Assembly (NCBI GenBank): GCA_021740625.1
Contig: JAIOZK010000017.1
Location: 1 to 64,000 of the forward strand
Source: Bacteroidales bacterium
GTDB lineage: Bacteria; Bacteroidota; Bacteroidia; Bacteroidales; JAIOZK01
Length of the DNA: 64,000 nt
Direction: 5' to 3'
In this document: positions 54,135 to 62,419 of the stretch, one piece after another
How positions within the stretch are numbered: the stretch's first letter is position 1
How the letters are laid out: each line of letters opens with the position of its first letter
Notes under the pieces: model-generated
Databases searched by the model: none
Told to the model about the DNA's origin: nothing
The model's input: the letters and a program-made list of their open reading frames with translations, nothing else
Translations under genes and position numbers: made by a program

Positions 54135-54301
54135 GAGGCTGTCCAAAAAGTGTGATATCCAGTCAGGCTGACCGCCATGCCTGTATTGTAAGTCGAAACC
54201 TAAAGATCTTTAATTATCAGTGTATCTCGATTACTATCCAGTCGGCAGGCACGGCGCTCGATGTGAGCCAGGTAACGTCAGGACACTTTTTGGGCAACCT
54301 C
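54135..54301 (+). mobile_element. MITE-like element, 167 bp, 19-bp imperfect terminal repeats
   Basis: Left end GAGGCTGTCCAAAAAGTGT (54135-54153); the reverse complement of the right end (54283-54301) is GAGGTTGCCCAAAAAGTGT, 17 of 19 matching. Inside there is a second inverted pair, GCCATGCCTG and CAGGCACGGC, so the whole can fold. No coding capacity for a transposase. No clear target duplication. The left end resembles that of the element at 57668. Confidence 0.6.
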
Positions 54302-54371
54302 ATTTTTCAAGCCTTGCAGAACATGTTAATCCAGGAGATAAGTAAACACTTTTGCAATGTGAAATTAACTG

Positions 54372-54392
54372 AATGCTCCCTCTTAGAGCATT
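54372..54392 (+). repeat. Hairpin beyond the truncated DMT gene
   Basis: AATGCTC (54372-54378) / GAGCATT (54386-54392), 7-bp arms, 7-nt loop, 24 bp beyond the minus-strand DMT stop. No T run on either side. Confidence 0.45.
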
Positions 54393-54416
54393 TGACAAGT
54401 GAAACATCTTATTCTT

Positions 54417-55133
54417 CTACCAGAAGAACAAACTAACCCCAAAGACGCTCACGAAAGCGCCTGCAACTTCGAGAACAGTGATCTTTTGCCTGAAAACAAA
54501 CCTGGAGGGCAAAATCAGGAAAACAGGAGTCATGGCCATCAGGGTGGCGGCCACGCCGGTTGTAGTGTATTGAATGGCAAGCAAGGAAAAAGAGACACCC
54601 AGGAAGGGACCGAAAAAAGATCCGCCCCCGATGCCAAACAAACCTTTTTTATCCCGGAAGGCATTCCTGATCAGGTAGGTTTTTCCCAGCAACAAGATCA
54701 CAAGGGCAAATCCGATAATTGCAGCAATAATCCTGATCTGCGTAGCTGCAAAGGCATTGTAGTCCTGCATACCATACTTGCTCAGCACCAGTCCTCCTGC
54801 CTGTCCCACCGTGCCGCCAAAAGCAAACAACAATCCTTTCATTGGGTATGACAGTTTAATCCTTCTGCCATTGTTGGGGCGGTTAAATATTGCCATGGCA
54901 ATCCCGCCAACGGTAAGGAACATCCCTGCCAGTTCCTTGGCTTTCATGATTTCCCCCAGCCACAACCAGCCAATGAGCGCAGTAATGGGCGGCACAAGTG
55001 TCATGACCAGCATGGCAATCCTGGAACTGATCAGGGCATAAGCCCTGAATAAAAAGTAATCACCAAACACAAACCCGACCAGCCCGCTCAGAGCCAGCCA
55101 ACCCCATGCATGAGCACTTGCGTCTAAAGGCAA
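54417..55133 (-). pseudogene. EamA/DMT permease lacking its first two helices
   Basis: The frame encodes 238 residues with about eight hydrophobic helices and begins PLDASAHAWGWLALSGLVGFVFGDYFLFRAYALIS, which in full-length DMT permeases of this type comes after two helices and about 55-60 residues. The only possible start is TTG at 55133, and an in-frame TAA lies two codons upstream (55142-55140), so the missing N terminus is not present nearby; the sequence beyond is non-coding and A/T-rich. The rest is intact (two EamA halves, second one complete), so truncation is recent or the short protein is still made. Confidence 0.7.
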
Positions 55134-55151
55134 ATGTAATTATATCTTTTA

Positions 55152-55181
55152 TTGTGTTAAGTTTTCTTTTTTGTAATTTTG
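55152..55181 (+). promoter_or_regulatory. Bacteroidota promoter for the LruC gene
   Basis: TTG (55152-55154), a 19-nt spacer, and TAATTTTG (55174-55181) match TTG-N19-TAnnTTTG. The leader before the ATG at 55336 would be about 150 nt. Confidence 0.65.
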
Positions 55182-55335
55182 AAATAGTACGAAAAGGAAA
55201 AAAATTCCAAAATTGAGAATATAATCAACCTGACAGCGAATTGAACACACTCTGATCTAGCATCTTAGAAGAAATGGCACAGTATTGCCATCAATCAATT
55301 GATTTTAGAGCGTTTTAACTGAAACATTAAATAAA

Positions 55336-57525
55336 ATGAGAAAAATAGCAACCCTGACAATCATCCTGAGCCTCATCATTGCAGGAGGCTGTAAAAAATT
55401 CAATGACGACAAGAACCCCGAAGAAAAGGAATCTTTTGCAGACCTTGTGGTTGATGCAAGCTTTAAGTTTGAAACCGTAAAAGAACTGGAGGTGGTCATC
55501 CATGTCGAATCCTCCAATCCCCAGATGTTCCCCCATGTCATCACCATTTACGAGCCCACACCTGATGGGAATGTGCGGGAAGTCCGCAAGGGTATGACGA
55601 ACCCACAAAGAAATTACACCACAAGTTTTAAGATCCCGACCTGGATACCGGAGATATATGTAAAAAGCAGTTCGCCTGATGGATTCAACGAACTGGTCAC
55701 GCTTTCTGTTGAAGGCAATCAGGTTACGCATACATTTGCAGACAACAACAAAAGAGCCGGTTTTAAAGATGTTTCCGCTTTCCTGGAAGATCCGGGCTGT
55801 CCTTCAGGCGATTGCGATGTAGAGCTAAGTGGTACTGCCGGCAATGTGAACATTGAATCCGGTCAGGTTTATTGTGTCAATGATGGGGCGAATTTCACCG
55901 CCAGTCAGATCAGGTTCAAAGGCGGCACACTCCGTGTTTGCGGAAACCTCATTGCCACCCAGATCAAGAAACAGGGCAGCAATTCCGGCACCCTGATCAT
56001 CAGCGCTTCGGGATCAGTCCAGGTGGTGCAACTTCAAACAAACAATCTTGACGAAGTGATTAATTACGGATTACTGGCCGAAAGTTCAGGTCCTACCATC
56101 GCAAGCGGCGTGAATTTCGAAAACCACGGCATCTTCAATGCTTCCGCAGGACTTGTTAACCAGAGCGAAAATTTCCTGAATACAGGAGATATCAATGTTT
56201 CAGGACATTTCAATAATAATGAAGTGGCTGTTAACCAGGGAACCATTGTGGTATCAGGTCATTTCAACAATACAGGCGATCCTTCCGTATCATTTACAAA
56301 TCAGTGCAAACTGGAAGTTACGGGACATTTCACTCAAAACAGATTGTTCCATAATTATGGATATATCATTGTAGGCCAACAAACCCAGTTTACCGGTAGC
56401 GGTGCTTCATCCATGTATATGCATGAACAGTCACTGCATGTAACAAATGATCTTCATATCAATGGTGATCTTTTCGGACCTGATCAATCCTGTGCCAGGA
56501 TCAACATCTCGGACCAGACAAACATTGCCGGTGGCGGAAACGTTACAGGATACATGGATATATGCGATGACAACGGAATAGAGTCCAATAATGGAACAAT
56601 CGGGCCCAATGTTACTTTTGACTGTTCCTGTTATATTCCACAAACAGATTGCAACCCGGGATCAGGCGACCCACCTTACAATGATACAGATGGTGATGGT
56701 GTGCCGGATGACAACGATGATTACCCGGATGATCCCGACAGGGCATTCAACTCCTATGATGAAGCCACACTTGCATTCGAAGACCTCTGGCCATCTATGG
56801 GGGATTATGACTTTAACGACCTTGTGATATTCAGCGACTATACAATTGTAAGCAATGCCGAAAACAGCGTAGTGGATATCATCGTGAAATTTAAGATAGA
56901 AGCCGGTGGCGCCAGTCTTGACAATGGTTTTGGATTCAGCCTGCCCACTGCCCCTTCCAATGTTTCCTCCGTTACAGGCAGCGAACTCGTCAGTGATTAT
57001 ATCACTCTTGCACCAGAGGGTTACGAAGCAGGACACCTGAACAATACCGTGGTGATTGTATACGATGCAATCAACACCATGCTGGGAACATCAATTTTCA
57101 ATACAGTGGTGGGGGAACCCTATGTTGAAACAGATACAACAACAATTACAATTAATTTTTCAACGCCACAGGCCAATATCGGATCCCCACCCTATAACGC
57201 TTTTATGATCGTGAACCAGGACAGGGGGCATGAAGTCCATATGATCGATGAAGCTCCAACCAGCCTGGTCAACAATTCATTTTTTGGGCAGTCCAACGAT
57301 GATTCCGATCCGGCCACAAACAGGTATTATGTAACAGAAAATAATCTTCCATGGGTAATCCAACTGCCTGTTGTATTTGATTATCCGATAGAAAAAGCAG
57401 ATATTGTCCAGACATACTTAAGATTTGCTGACTGGGCACAATCAGGGGGTGCTAATTATACCGATTGGTACCTGGATGAACCGGGATACCGGGATGATGC
57501 TAAAATTTATTCTACATATGAGTAG
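55336..57525 (+). CDS. LruC-domain (DUF4842) lipoprotein
   Basis: A 729-residue lipoprotein: MRKIATLTIILSLIIAGGC gives lipobox IAGGC, then an acidic KKFNDDKNPEEKE spacer. The first half has a beta-helix-like part made of repeats such as NVSGHFNNNEVAVNQGTIVVSGHFNNTGDPSVSFTNQCKLEVTGHFTQN (residues about 290-335). A calcium-type loop DTDGDGVPDDNDDYPDDPDRAF (about 452-473) leads into the LruC domain with its core EDLWPSMGDYDFNDLVIFSDY (about 483-503). LruC proteins are named from a Leptospira leucine-rich-uptake context and have no settled function. Surface exposure is likely. It has a long leader and stands alone. Confidence 0.85.
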   Translation: MRKIATLTIILSLIIAGGCKKFNDDKNPEEKESFADLVVDASFKFETVKELEVVIHVESSNPQMFPHVITIYEPTPDGNVREVRKGMTNPQRNYTTSFKIPTWIPEIYVKSSSPDGFNELVTLSVEGNQVTHTFADNNKRAGFKDVSAFLEDPGCPSGDCDVELSGTAGNVNIESGQVYCVNDGANFTASQIRFKGGTLRVCGNLIATQIKKQGSNSGTLIISASGSVQVVQLQTNNLDEVINYGLLAESSGPTIASGVNFENHGIFNASAGLVNQSENFLNTGDINVSGHFNNNEVAVNQGTIVVSGHFNNTGDPSVSFTNQCKLEVTGHFTQNRLFHNYGYIIVGQQTQFTGSGASSMYMHEQSLHVTNDLHINGDLFGPDQSCARINISDQTNIAGGGNVTGYMDICDDNGIESNNGTIGPNVTFDCSCYIPQTDCNPGSGDPPYNDTDGDGVPDDNDDYPDDPDRAFNSYDEATLAFEDLWPSMGDYDFNDLVIFSDYTIVSNAENSVVDIIVKFKIEAGGASLDNGFGFSLPTAPSNVSSVTGSELVSDYITLAPEGYEAGHLNNTVVIVYDAINTMLGTSIFNTVVGEPYVETDTTTITINFSTPQANIGSPPYNAFMIVNQDRGHEVHMIDEAPTSLVNNSFFGQSNDDSDPATNRYYVTENNLPWVIQLPVVFDYPIEKADIVQTYLRFADWAQSGGANYTDWYLDEPGYRDDAKIYSTYE

Positions 57526-57557
57526 GATGAATGACCATCAATATTTCTTAAGGCTTT

Positions 57558-57847
57558 GTGCGATTCGAGTATAAACAATTTAAAAATCAGTCAAGTCACA
57601 CTGAGTGGAGTGGAAGTGTAATGGTTCGCCTTCGACTTCTCAGTGTGACCTGGCTTACAGTTATTTAGAGTCTGTCCATAAACTTGTCCTCCTTCGGAAA
57701 CCCCTCTTACTCTCCGCCTGAGGCGGAGAGAACCATCCAACCCCTTGGTTGTGTGGGGGATTTCCCCTTCAGGGGACTAAGGGGGTGCGGGGGATGGTGG
57801 TAAAATTGAGACTTTATGGACAAACTCTATTTACACTCAAACCATCC
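57558..57847 (-). repeat. Inverted-repeat element interrupted by a MITE
   Basis: On the minus strand the sequence runs GGTTTGAGTGTAAATA, then the 160-bp insertion, then TAAATAACTGTAAG, matching the uninterrupted copy at 40279-40367 (GGTTTGAGTGCAAATAACTG). The other end carries GTGCGATTCG (57558-57567). An inner inverted pair GTCACACTGAG (57595-57605) / CTCAGTGTGAC (57639-57649) is also present. Confidence 0.65.
57668..57827 (+). mobile_element. MITE-like element, 160 bp, 15-bp terminal repeats, 6-bp target duplication
   Basis: Ends GAGTCTGTCCATAAA (57668-57682) and TTTATGGACAAACTC (57813-57827) are inverted with one mismatch. Both are flanked by TATTTA (57662-57667 and 57828-57833), a clean 6-bp direct duplication. 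Inside is a perfect palindrome CTCTCCGCC-TGA-GGCGGAGAG (57710-57730) and a G-rich stretch. No transposase is encoded. The mobilising family is not known. Confidence 0.8.
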
Positions 57848-57884
57848 AAATCGTTAATTTTTATTCAAAACTTTTATCCGGATT

Positions 57885-58811
57885 TTATTTCTTTCGATTC
57901 ACTTTACAGGTCATTCCGTCTTCAGCAGCAATCGTATTGGGAAATATGCTTCTAGCCTCTGTTAGTAAAGGATTGATATCTTTGTAACGTGCAGAGAAAT
58001 GCCCGATCAGCAATTGCCCCACATTTGCATCTCTTGCGATTCCGGCAGCCTGTTTTGCAGTGGAATGGAACTTTTCTTTTGCTTCCTTGATTTTATCTTC
58101 CCCAAAAGTTGCTTCATGATACAAAAGATCAACCCCCTGAAAATATTGAATCATTTCAGGATTGTAAACAGTGTCTGCTGTGTAAGCATAAGATCTTGGT
58201 TCAGGTGGTTTGGTGGTAATATCCTCATTTTTATGCGTAACACCCGTCTTATCTGTAAAATCGGCTCCCTCATTCTTTATTTTATTGAACATCTTTATGG
58301 GGATCTCATGTTGTTTTGCAAAATGCTTTTTTATGTTCCGGGGCAACTTTTTTTCCCTGAACAGAAATCCCCAGCAGGGAACCCTGTGTTTAACGGGAAA
58401 GCTGCTGATTACAAAATCGGATTCATTTACCAATTCTTCAGCTTTATGTTCATTAAGCTCAGTGAAATTAAGCTGGAAGTCCAGTCCGCCTTTGGTTAGT
58501 TCAAGTTGATTGAATATCAACTTATCGAGTCCGGGAGGTCCAAAGATTTTCATTTCTTTTTCCCTGCCCAGCAATTGCATGCTTGAAAGCAGTCCAATCA
58601 GGCCAAAAAAATGATCGCCATGCAAATGACTGATAAAAATATGATTGATGCGGTTCACCTTCAATGATGAACGTTTAAGATGAAGCTGCGTTCCATCACC
58701 GCAATCGATCAGAAAAAGTTTTTCATTGATGTTCAGCACCTGCGCGGAAAGGTTGCGCGTTTTCGTAGGTATTGCCGAACTTGTCCCCAACACTGTTAAT
58801 TCGAATCTCAT
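57885..58811 (-). CDS. rnz: Ribonuclease Z
   Basis: A 308-residue metallo-beta-lactamase-fold endonuclease that trims the 3' trailer of tRNA precursors. Zinc ligands lie in HLHGDHFFGL (residues about 62-71), preceded by LGTSSAIPTKTRNLSAQVL and the conserved DCGDGTQLHL, and followed by the exosite region and YHEATFGEDKIKEAKEKFHSTAKQAAGIA (about 229-257) with the catalytic H-x-A-x-Q-like end. Length is typical of bacterial RNase Z. It lies 80 bp beyond rpsA and is separated from it by a terminator. Confidence 0.95.
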   Translation of the reverse strand: MRFELTVLGTSSAIPTKTRNLSAQVLNINEKLFLIDCGDGTQLHLKRSSLKVNRINHIFISHLHGDHFFGLIGLLSSMQLLGREKEMKIFGPPGLDKLIFNQLELTKGGLDFQLNFTELNEHKAEELVNESDFVISSFPVKHRVPCWGFLFREKKLPRNIKKHFAKQHEIPIKMFNKIKNEGADFTDKTGVTHKNEDITTKPPEPRSYAYTADTVYNPEMIQYFQGVDLLYHEATFGEDKIKEAKEKFHSTAKQAAGIARDANVGQLLIGHFSARYKDINPLLTEARSIFPNTIAAEDGMTCKVNRKK

Positions 58812-58836
58812 CAGAAACAGATTAATTGATAAAGAT

Positions 58837-58871
58837 AAAAAAATCCCCTGCCAATGAATGACAGGGGATTT
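58837..58871 (-). terminator. Intrinsic terminator after rpsA
   Basis: Minus strand: stem AAATCCCCTG / CAGGGGATTT (58871-58862 and 58850-58841) with an 11-nt loop, followed by seven T (58843-58837). Confidence 0.85.
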
Positions 58872-58890
58872 ACATTATATTTAAAAATGT

Positions 58891-61098
58891 TTATTTTTCA
58901 GAATCTTTGTCATCCTTTTTCTTGTTCCTGGCTTTCTTTTCAGAAGCTTCCATTTCCTGTTTCAGGGATGCCAGCGCATCCAGGTCGCCAAGGGTTGTCT
59001 TTTCAAGATTGTCCTTGATCTTCCTGACAGACTTTTTCGTCGTCCGTGAGGCTTTGGCTTTCGCCTTGGCATCATCCGCGTGTTTTGCATCCTCGTAAGT
59101 CCTGGTATGGGAAAGAATGATCTTTTTGTTATCCTTCGAAAACTCTATCACCTTGAAATCAAGCGTTTCTTCAGCTTTTGCCGCTGATCCGTCTTCTTTC
59201 TTCATGTGACGGTTCGGGGCAAAACCTTCAACACCATAAGGCAGGGAAACCACGGCACCTTTGTCATTGATGCTGGTGATCGTTCCTTTGTGCACTGAAT
59301 CCAGCGTAAACACTGATTCGAATACATCCCATGGATTTTCTTCGAGTTGCTTGTGACCCAGACTGAGCCTTCTGTTTTCTTCATCTACATCCAGTACCAC
59401 CACTTCGATCTCTTCACCGATCTTGGTAAACTCTGCAGGATGCTTGATCTTCTTCGACCAGGAAAGGTCTGAGATATGGATCAGTCCGTCGACTCCTTCT
59501 TCCAGTTCCACAAAAATTCCAAAGTTGGTAAAATTCATCACCTTGGCTTTGTGTTTCGAATTCTTGGGATATTTTTCCTGGATGTTTTCCCATGGATCCG
59601 GGATGAGTTGCTTCATGCCCAGCGACATCTTGCGTTCTTCACGATCCAGTGTGAGGATAACTGCTTCCACTTCATCGCCTACCTTCAGGAAATCCTGAGC
59701 AGTGCGCAGATGCTGCGACCATGACATTTCGGAAACATGTATCAGTCCTTCAACACCCGGAGCAATCTCTACAAAAGCACCATAGTCGGCAATCACAACC
59801 ACTTTTCCTTTTACTTTATCACCTACCTTAAGATTCTCATCAAGTGCATCCCACGGGTGCGGGGTCAGTTGTTTAAGACCCAGTGCAATCCTTTTCTTCT
59901 GATCATCAAAATCGAGAATAACGACTTTGATCTTTTCATCCAGGGATACGATCTCTTCGGGATGGTTGATCCTTCCCCAGGAAAGATCGGTAATATGGAT
60001 CAGGCCATCTACACCGCCCAGGTCGATAAATACGCCGTATGATGTAATGTTCTTCACGGTTCCTTCCAGCACCTGGCCTTTTTCCAGCTTGGTCATGATC
60101 TCGGCCTTTTGCTGTTCGAGTTCATCCTCGATCAGTGCTTTGTGCGAAACCACAACGTTCTTGAATTCATGATTGATTTTCACAACCTTGAATTCCATGG
60201 TTTTGCCTACGAAAACATCGTAATCACGGATGGGCTTCACATCAATTTGTGAACCCGGCAGAAAGGCCTCGAGTCCGTATACTTCTACGATCAAACCACC
60301 TTTTGTGCGGCATTTTACAAAACCATTGATGATCTCATCCTTATCGTAAGCATCGTTAATTTTTTCCCAGGATTTCAGGATCCTGGCTTTTTTGTGCGAC
60401 AGTATCAACTGTCCTGAAGGATCTTCCTGACTTTCCACGTATACTTCCACCTGGTCACCGGGTTTCAGGTCGGGATTGTAACGAAATTCCGATACAGGAA
60501 TAACACCATCTGACTTGAAGCCGATATTGATGACAACTTCCCGGTTGTTCTTGGCCACGACCGTACCTTCAACAACATCCTGTTCCACGATGGAGCTCAG
60601 GGTTTTGTCATACATCTTTTCCAGCTTGTCGCGTTCATCACTGGAATAAAGCTCCTGTTTCTTACCAATGGCATCCCAGTCAAACTCTTCACTGGGCATA
60701 TCCTCGGGTTTCACATCTTTGAATTCTTCAACGATCTCATCAGAGGACATATCCGTAACATCTTCACCGGAGGAATCTTCTTGCTTTTCCGCTTTGGGCT
60801 CTTCTTCCTTCTTTTCGGTCGTTTCTTCCTCTTTGCTTTCCTTTTCTTCAGATTTCACCGCTGTTTCTACTTCCTCTTTGGGTTCTTCCCTGGGTTCTTC
60901 TTTTGTTTCTGGTTTAGCAGCCTCAGGGGTTTCTTCAGTCTTTTCCTCTTCTTTCCCGGAATTCTCTGCTTTGGGTTGGTCTTCAGCGGAAGGTTTTTCT
61001 TCGGCTTTCGCTTCTTCAGCTTTCTGCTCCGTTACTTCCTGTTCTTTCTTCTCTTCAGATTTTGCCTCTTCGAGATTCTTTTTTTCTTGGTTTTCCAT
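58891..61098 (-). CDS. rpsA: 30S ribosomal protein S1 with Lys/Glu-rich N-terminal extension
   Basis: A 735-residue S1. Residues 1 to about 135 are almost entirely Glu, Lys, Ala and Pro (EEKKEQEVTEQKAEEAKAEE and similar), a low-complexity extension absent from ordinary S1. The conserved part begins at EFDWDAIGKKQELYSSDERDKLEKMYDKTLSSI and holds six S1 RNA-binding domains, for example EGTVKNITSYGVFIDLGGVDGLIHITDLSW and HKAKVMNFTNFGIFVELEEGVDGLIHISDLSW. S1 unwinds mRNA and helps it onto the 30S subunit. A 5-bp hairpin sits in the leader. The gene is convergent-free: rnz follows beyond a terminator. Confidence 0.95.
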   Translation of the reverse strand: MENQEKKNLEEAKSEEKKEQEVTEQKAEEAKAEEKPSAEDQPKAENSGKEEEKTEETPEAAKPETKEEPREEPKEEVETAVKSEEKESKEEETTEKKEEEPKAEKQEDSSGEDVTDMSSDEIVEEFKDVKPEDMPSEEFDWDAIGKKQELYSSDERDKLEKMYDKTLSSIVEQDVVEGTVVAKNNREVVINIGFKSDGVIPVSEFRYNPDLKPGDQVEVYVESQEDPSGQLILSHKKARILKSWEKINDAYDKDEIINGFVKCRTKGGLIVEVYGLEAFLPGSQIDVKPIRDYDVFVGKTMEFKVVKINHEFKNVVVSHKALIEDELEQQKAEIMTKLEKGQVLEGTVKNITSYGVFIDLGGVDGLIHITDLSWGRINHPEEIVSLDEKIKVVILDFDDQKKRIALGLKQLTPHPWDALDENLKVGDKVKGKVVVIADYGAFVEIAPGVEGLIHVSEMSWSQHLRTAQDFLKVGDEVEAVILTLDREERKMSLGMKQLIPDPWENIQEKYPKNSKHKAKVMNFTNFGIFVELEEGVDGLIHISDLSWSKKIKHPAEFTKIGEEIEVVVLDVDEENRRLSLGHKQLEENPWDVFESVFTLDSVHKGTITSINDKGAVVSLPYGVEGFAPNRHMKKEDGSAAKAEETLDFKVIEFSKDNKKIILSHTRTYEDAKHADDAKAKAKASRTTKKSVRKIKDNLEKTTLGDLDALASLKQEMEASEKKARNKKKDDKDSEK

Positions 61099-61119
61099 TA
61101 AAAATTTAAATAAAAACTA

Positions 61120-61134
61120 GTCCTGCGAAAGGAC
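61120..61134 (-). promoter_or_regulatory. Hairpin in the rpsA leader
   Basis: Minus strand GTCCT-TTCGC-AGGAC (61134-61120) gives a 5-bp stem with a 5-nt loop ending 21 nt before the ATG. S1 genes are often autoregulated through leader structures, but this one is not a known class. Confidence 0.35.
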
Positions 61135-61178
61135 GGGTTAAACAATCAGTTATTTTCTTTCAATTTTAAATTGGCGTG

Positions 61179-61186
61179 CAAAATTA
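61179..61186 (-). promoter_or_regulatory. Putative -7 element for rpsA
   Basis: Minus-strand TAATTTTG (TAnnTTTG); the leader to the ATG at 61098 would be about 75 nt and include the hairpin. It lies 54 bp from the divergent ychF box. Confidence 0.4.
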
Positions 61187-61240
61187 GCAATAATTATTGA
61201 AAATTAAAAACTTATCCATTCATATGTTGGTCAATTGGTA

Positions 61241-61248
61241 TAACTTTG
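61241..61248 (+). promoter_or_regulatory. Putative -7 element for ychF
   Basis: TAACTTTG (TAnnTTTG) ends 27 nt before the ychF ATG at 61276. The -33 TTG is not at the preferred spacing. Confidence 0.4.
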
Positions 61249-61275
61249 CAAAAATTTTCTAAAAAGAACATACAC

Positions 61276-62370
61276 ATGGCATTGAATTGTGGAATTGTAG
61301 GATTGACCAATACAGGGAAAACCACCATTTATAATTGTATATCAAACAAAAAAGCTGAATCAAGCAATTATGCCTTCAGTGCTTCCAAATCCAATATTGG
61401 CATTGTTGCCGTGAACGATCCACGCCTATACGAAATTGATCAATTCATTCATGCTGAAAAGATCATTCCCGCAACAGTTGAACTGGTGGATATTCCCGGA
61501 CTTACAAAAGGATCAAGCCAGGGAGAAGGTGTGGGCAATAAATTTCTACAGGATATTCAAAAATCCAATGCCATCATCCATGTGCTTCGTTGCTTTGATG
61601 ATGAGAACCTGCCCCATGTTGAAGGCTCTGTTGACCCGGTCAGGGACAAAGAGATCGTGGACCTGGAATTGCAGGTCAGGGACCTTGAGATCGTAGACAG
61701 GAGGATAGAAAAGACCAGGAAAATTGCAGTGCATGACAAAGCAGCCAAAAAAGAACTGGAGGTTCTTGAAAAATTAAAAGATCACCTGGAAAATATGTAC
61801 AATGCCAGGGACCTTCAATCCAGTCCGGAAGAAAAGGAAATTATCAGGGAATTATTTTTACTAACGGATAAACCCGTCCTTTATGTTTGTAATGTTGATG
61901 ATGATGCTGCAACTTCGGGAAATCACTATACAGAAAAAGTAAAAGCAGCGGTAAAGAAAGAGGACACAGAGGTATTGATCATTGCAGGACAACTGGAAGC
62001 TGAAATATCTGAACTGGAAGATGAGCATGACAGAAAAGAATTCCTGGAAGATGCCGGATTAAAAGAACCCGGCGTAAATAAACTGACCCGTTCGGCATAT
62101 AAACTGCTGAACCTGCAATCCTTTTTTACAGCCGGTCCCAAAGAAGTCAGGGCATGGACCATACGCAAGGGCATGACAGCACAGCAGGCTGCAGGTGTGA
62201 TCCATTCAGACATGGAACGAGGATTTATACGTGCAGAAGTCATGAAGTATGAGGATTTTGTTACATTAGGATCGGAACAGGCAGTAAAAGATGCCGGTAA
62301 ATTCCGGCTGGAAGGCAAGCACTATATTGTTGAGGAAGGTGATATCATGCACATACGGTTTAATGTATAA
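61276..62370 (+). CDS. ychF: YchF/Ola1 family P-loop ATPase
   Basis: A 364-residue universally conserved NTPase that prefers ATP, binds ribosomes and is linked to stress and redox response. N-terminal ALNCGIVGLTNTGKTTIYNCIS (P-loop GLTNTGKTT rather than the more usual GxPNVGKST), then VELVDIPGLTKGSSQGEGVGNKFL (residues about 64-87), the altered G4 CNVDDD that explains ATP over GTP, a coiled arm (about 130-195) and the C-terminal TGS-like domain (VRAWTIRKGMTAQQAAGVIHSDMERGFIRAEVM). I start at the ATG at 61276; an upstream in-frame TTG would overlap the promoter box. Confidence 0.95.
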   Translation: MALNCGIVGLTNTGKTTIYNCISNKKAESSNYAFSASKSNIGIVAVNDPRLYEIDQFIHAEKIIPATVELVDIPGLTKGSSQGEGVGNKFLQDIQKSNAIIHVLRCFDDENLPHVEGSVDPVRDKEIVDLELQVRDLEIVDRRIEKTRKIAVHDKAAKKELEVLEKLKDHLENMYNARDLQSSPEEKEIIRELFLLTDKPVLYVCNVDDDAATSGNHYTEKVKAAVKKEDTEVLIIAGQLEAEISELEDEHDRKEFLEDAGLKEPGVNKLTRSAYKLLNLQSFFTAGPKEVRAWTIRKGMTAQQAAGVIHSDMERGFIRAEVMKYEDFVTLGSEQAVKDAGKFRLEGKHYIVEEGDIMHIRFNV

Positions 62371-62398
62371 AAAAGCCCGGTCAGTTAACCGGGCTTTT
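62371..62398. terminator. Bidirectional terminator between ychF and the barrel gene
   Basis: AAAA-GCCCGGT (62371-62381) / ACCGGGC-TTTT (62388-62398) with a 6-nt loop; A and T runs flank both sides, so it can serve ychF and the convergent barrel gene. Confidence 0.75.
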
Positions 62399-62419
62399 CC
62401 ATAACCAAAAATCTATTAA

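Noticed and set aside
54399-54851. Plus-strand 150-codon frame opposite the truncated DMT gene
   Set aside because: Composition (polar, Gln/Gly/His-rich) is what the complement of a membrane-protein gene gives; the minus-strand frame has clear EamA similarity.
60668-61120. Long plus-strand frame rich in Ser and Phe opposite the start of rpsA
   Set aside because: It is the antisense image of the Lys/Glu-rich codons of S1; composition is forced by that repeat and there is no promoter or signal.
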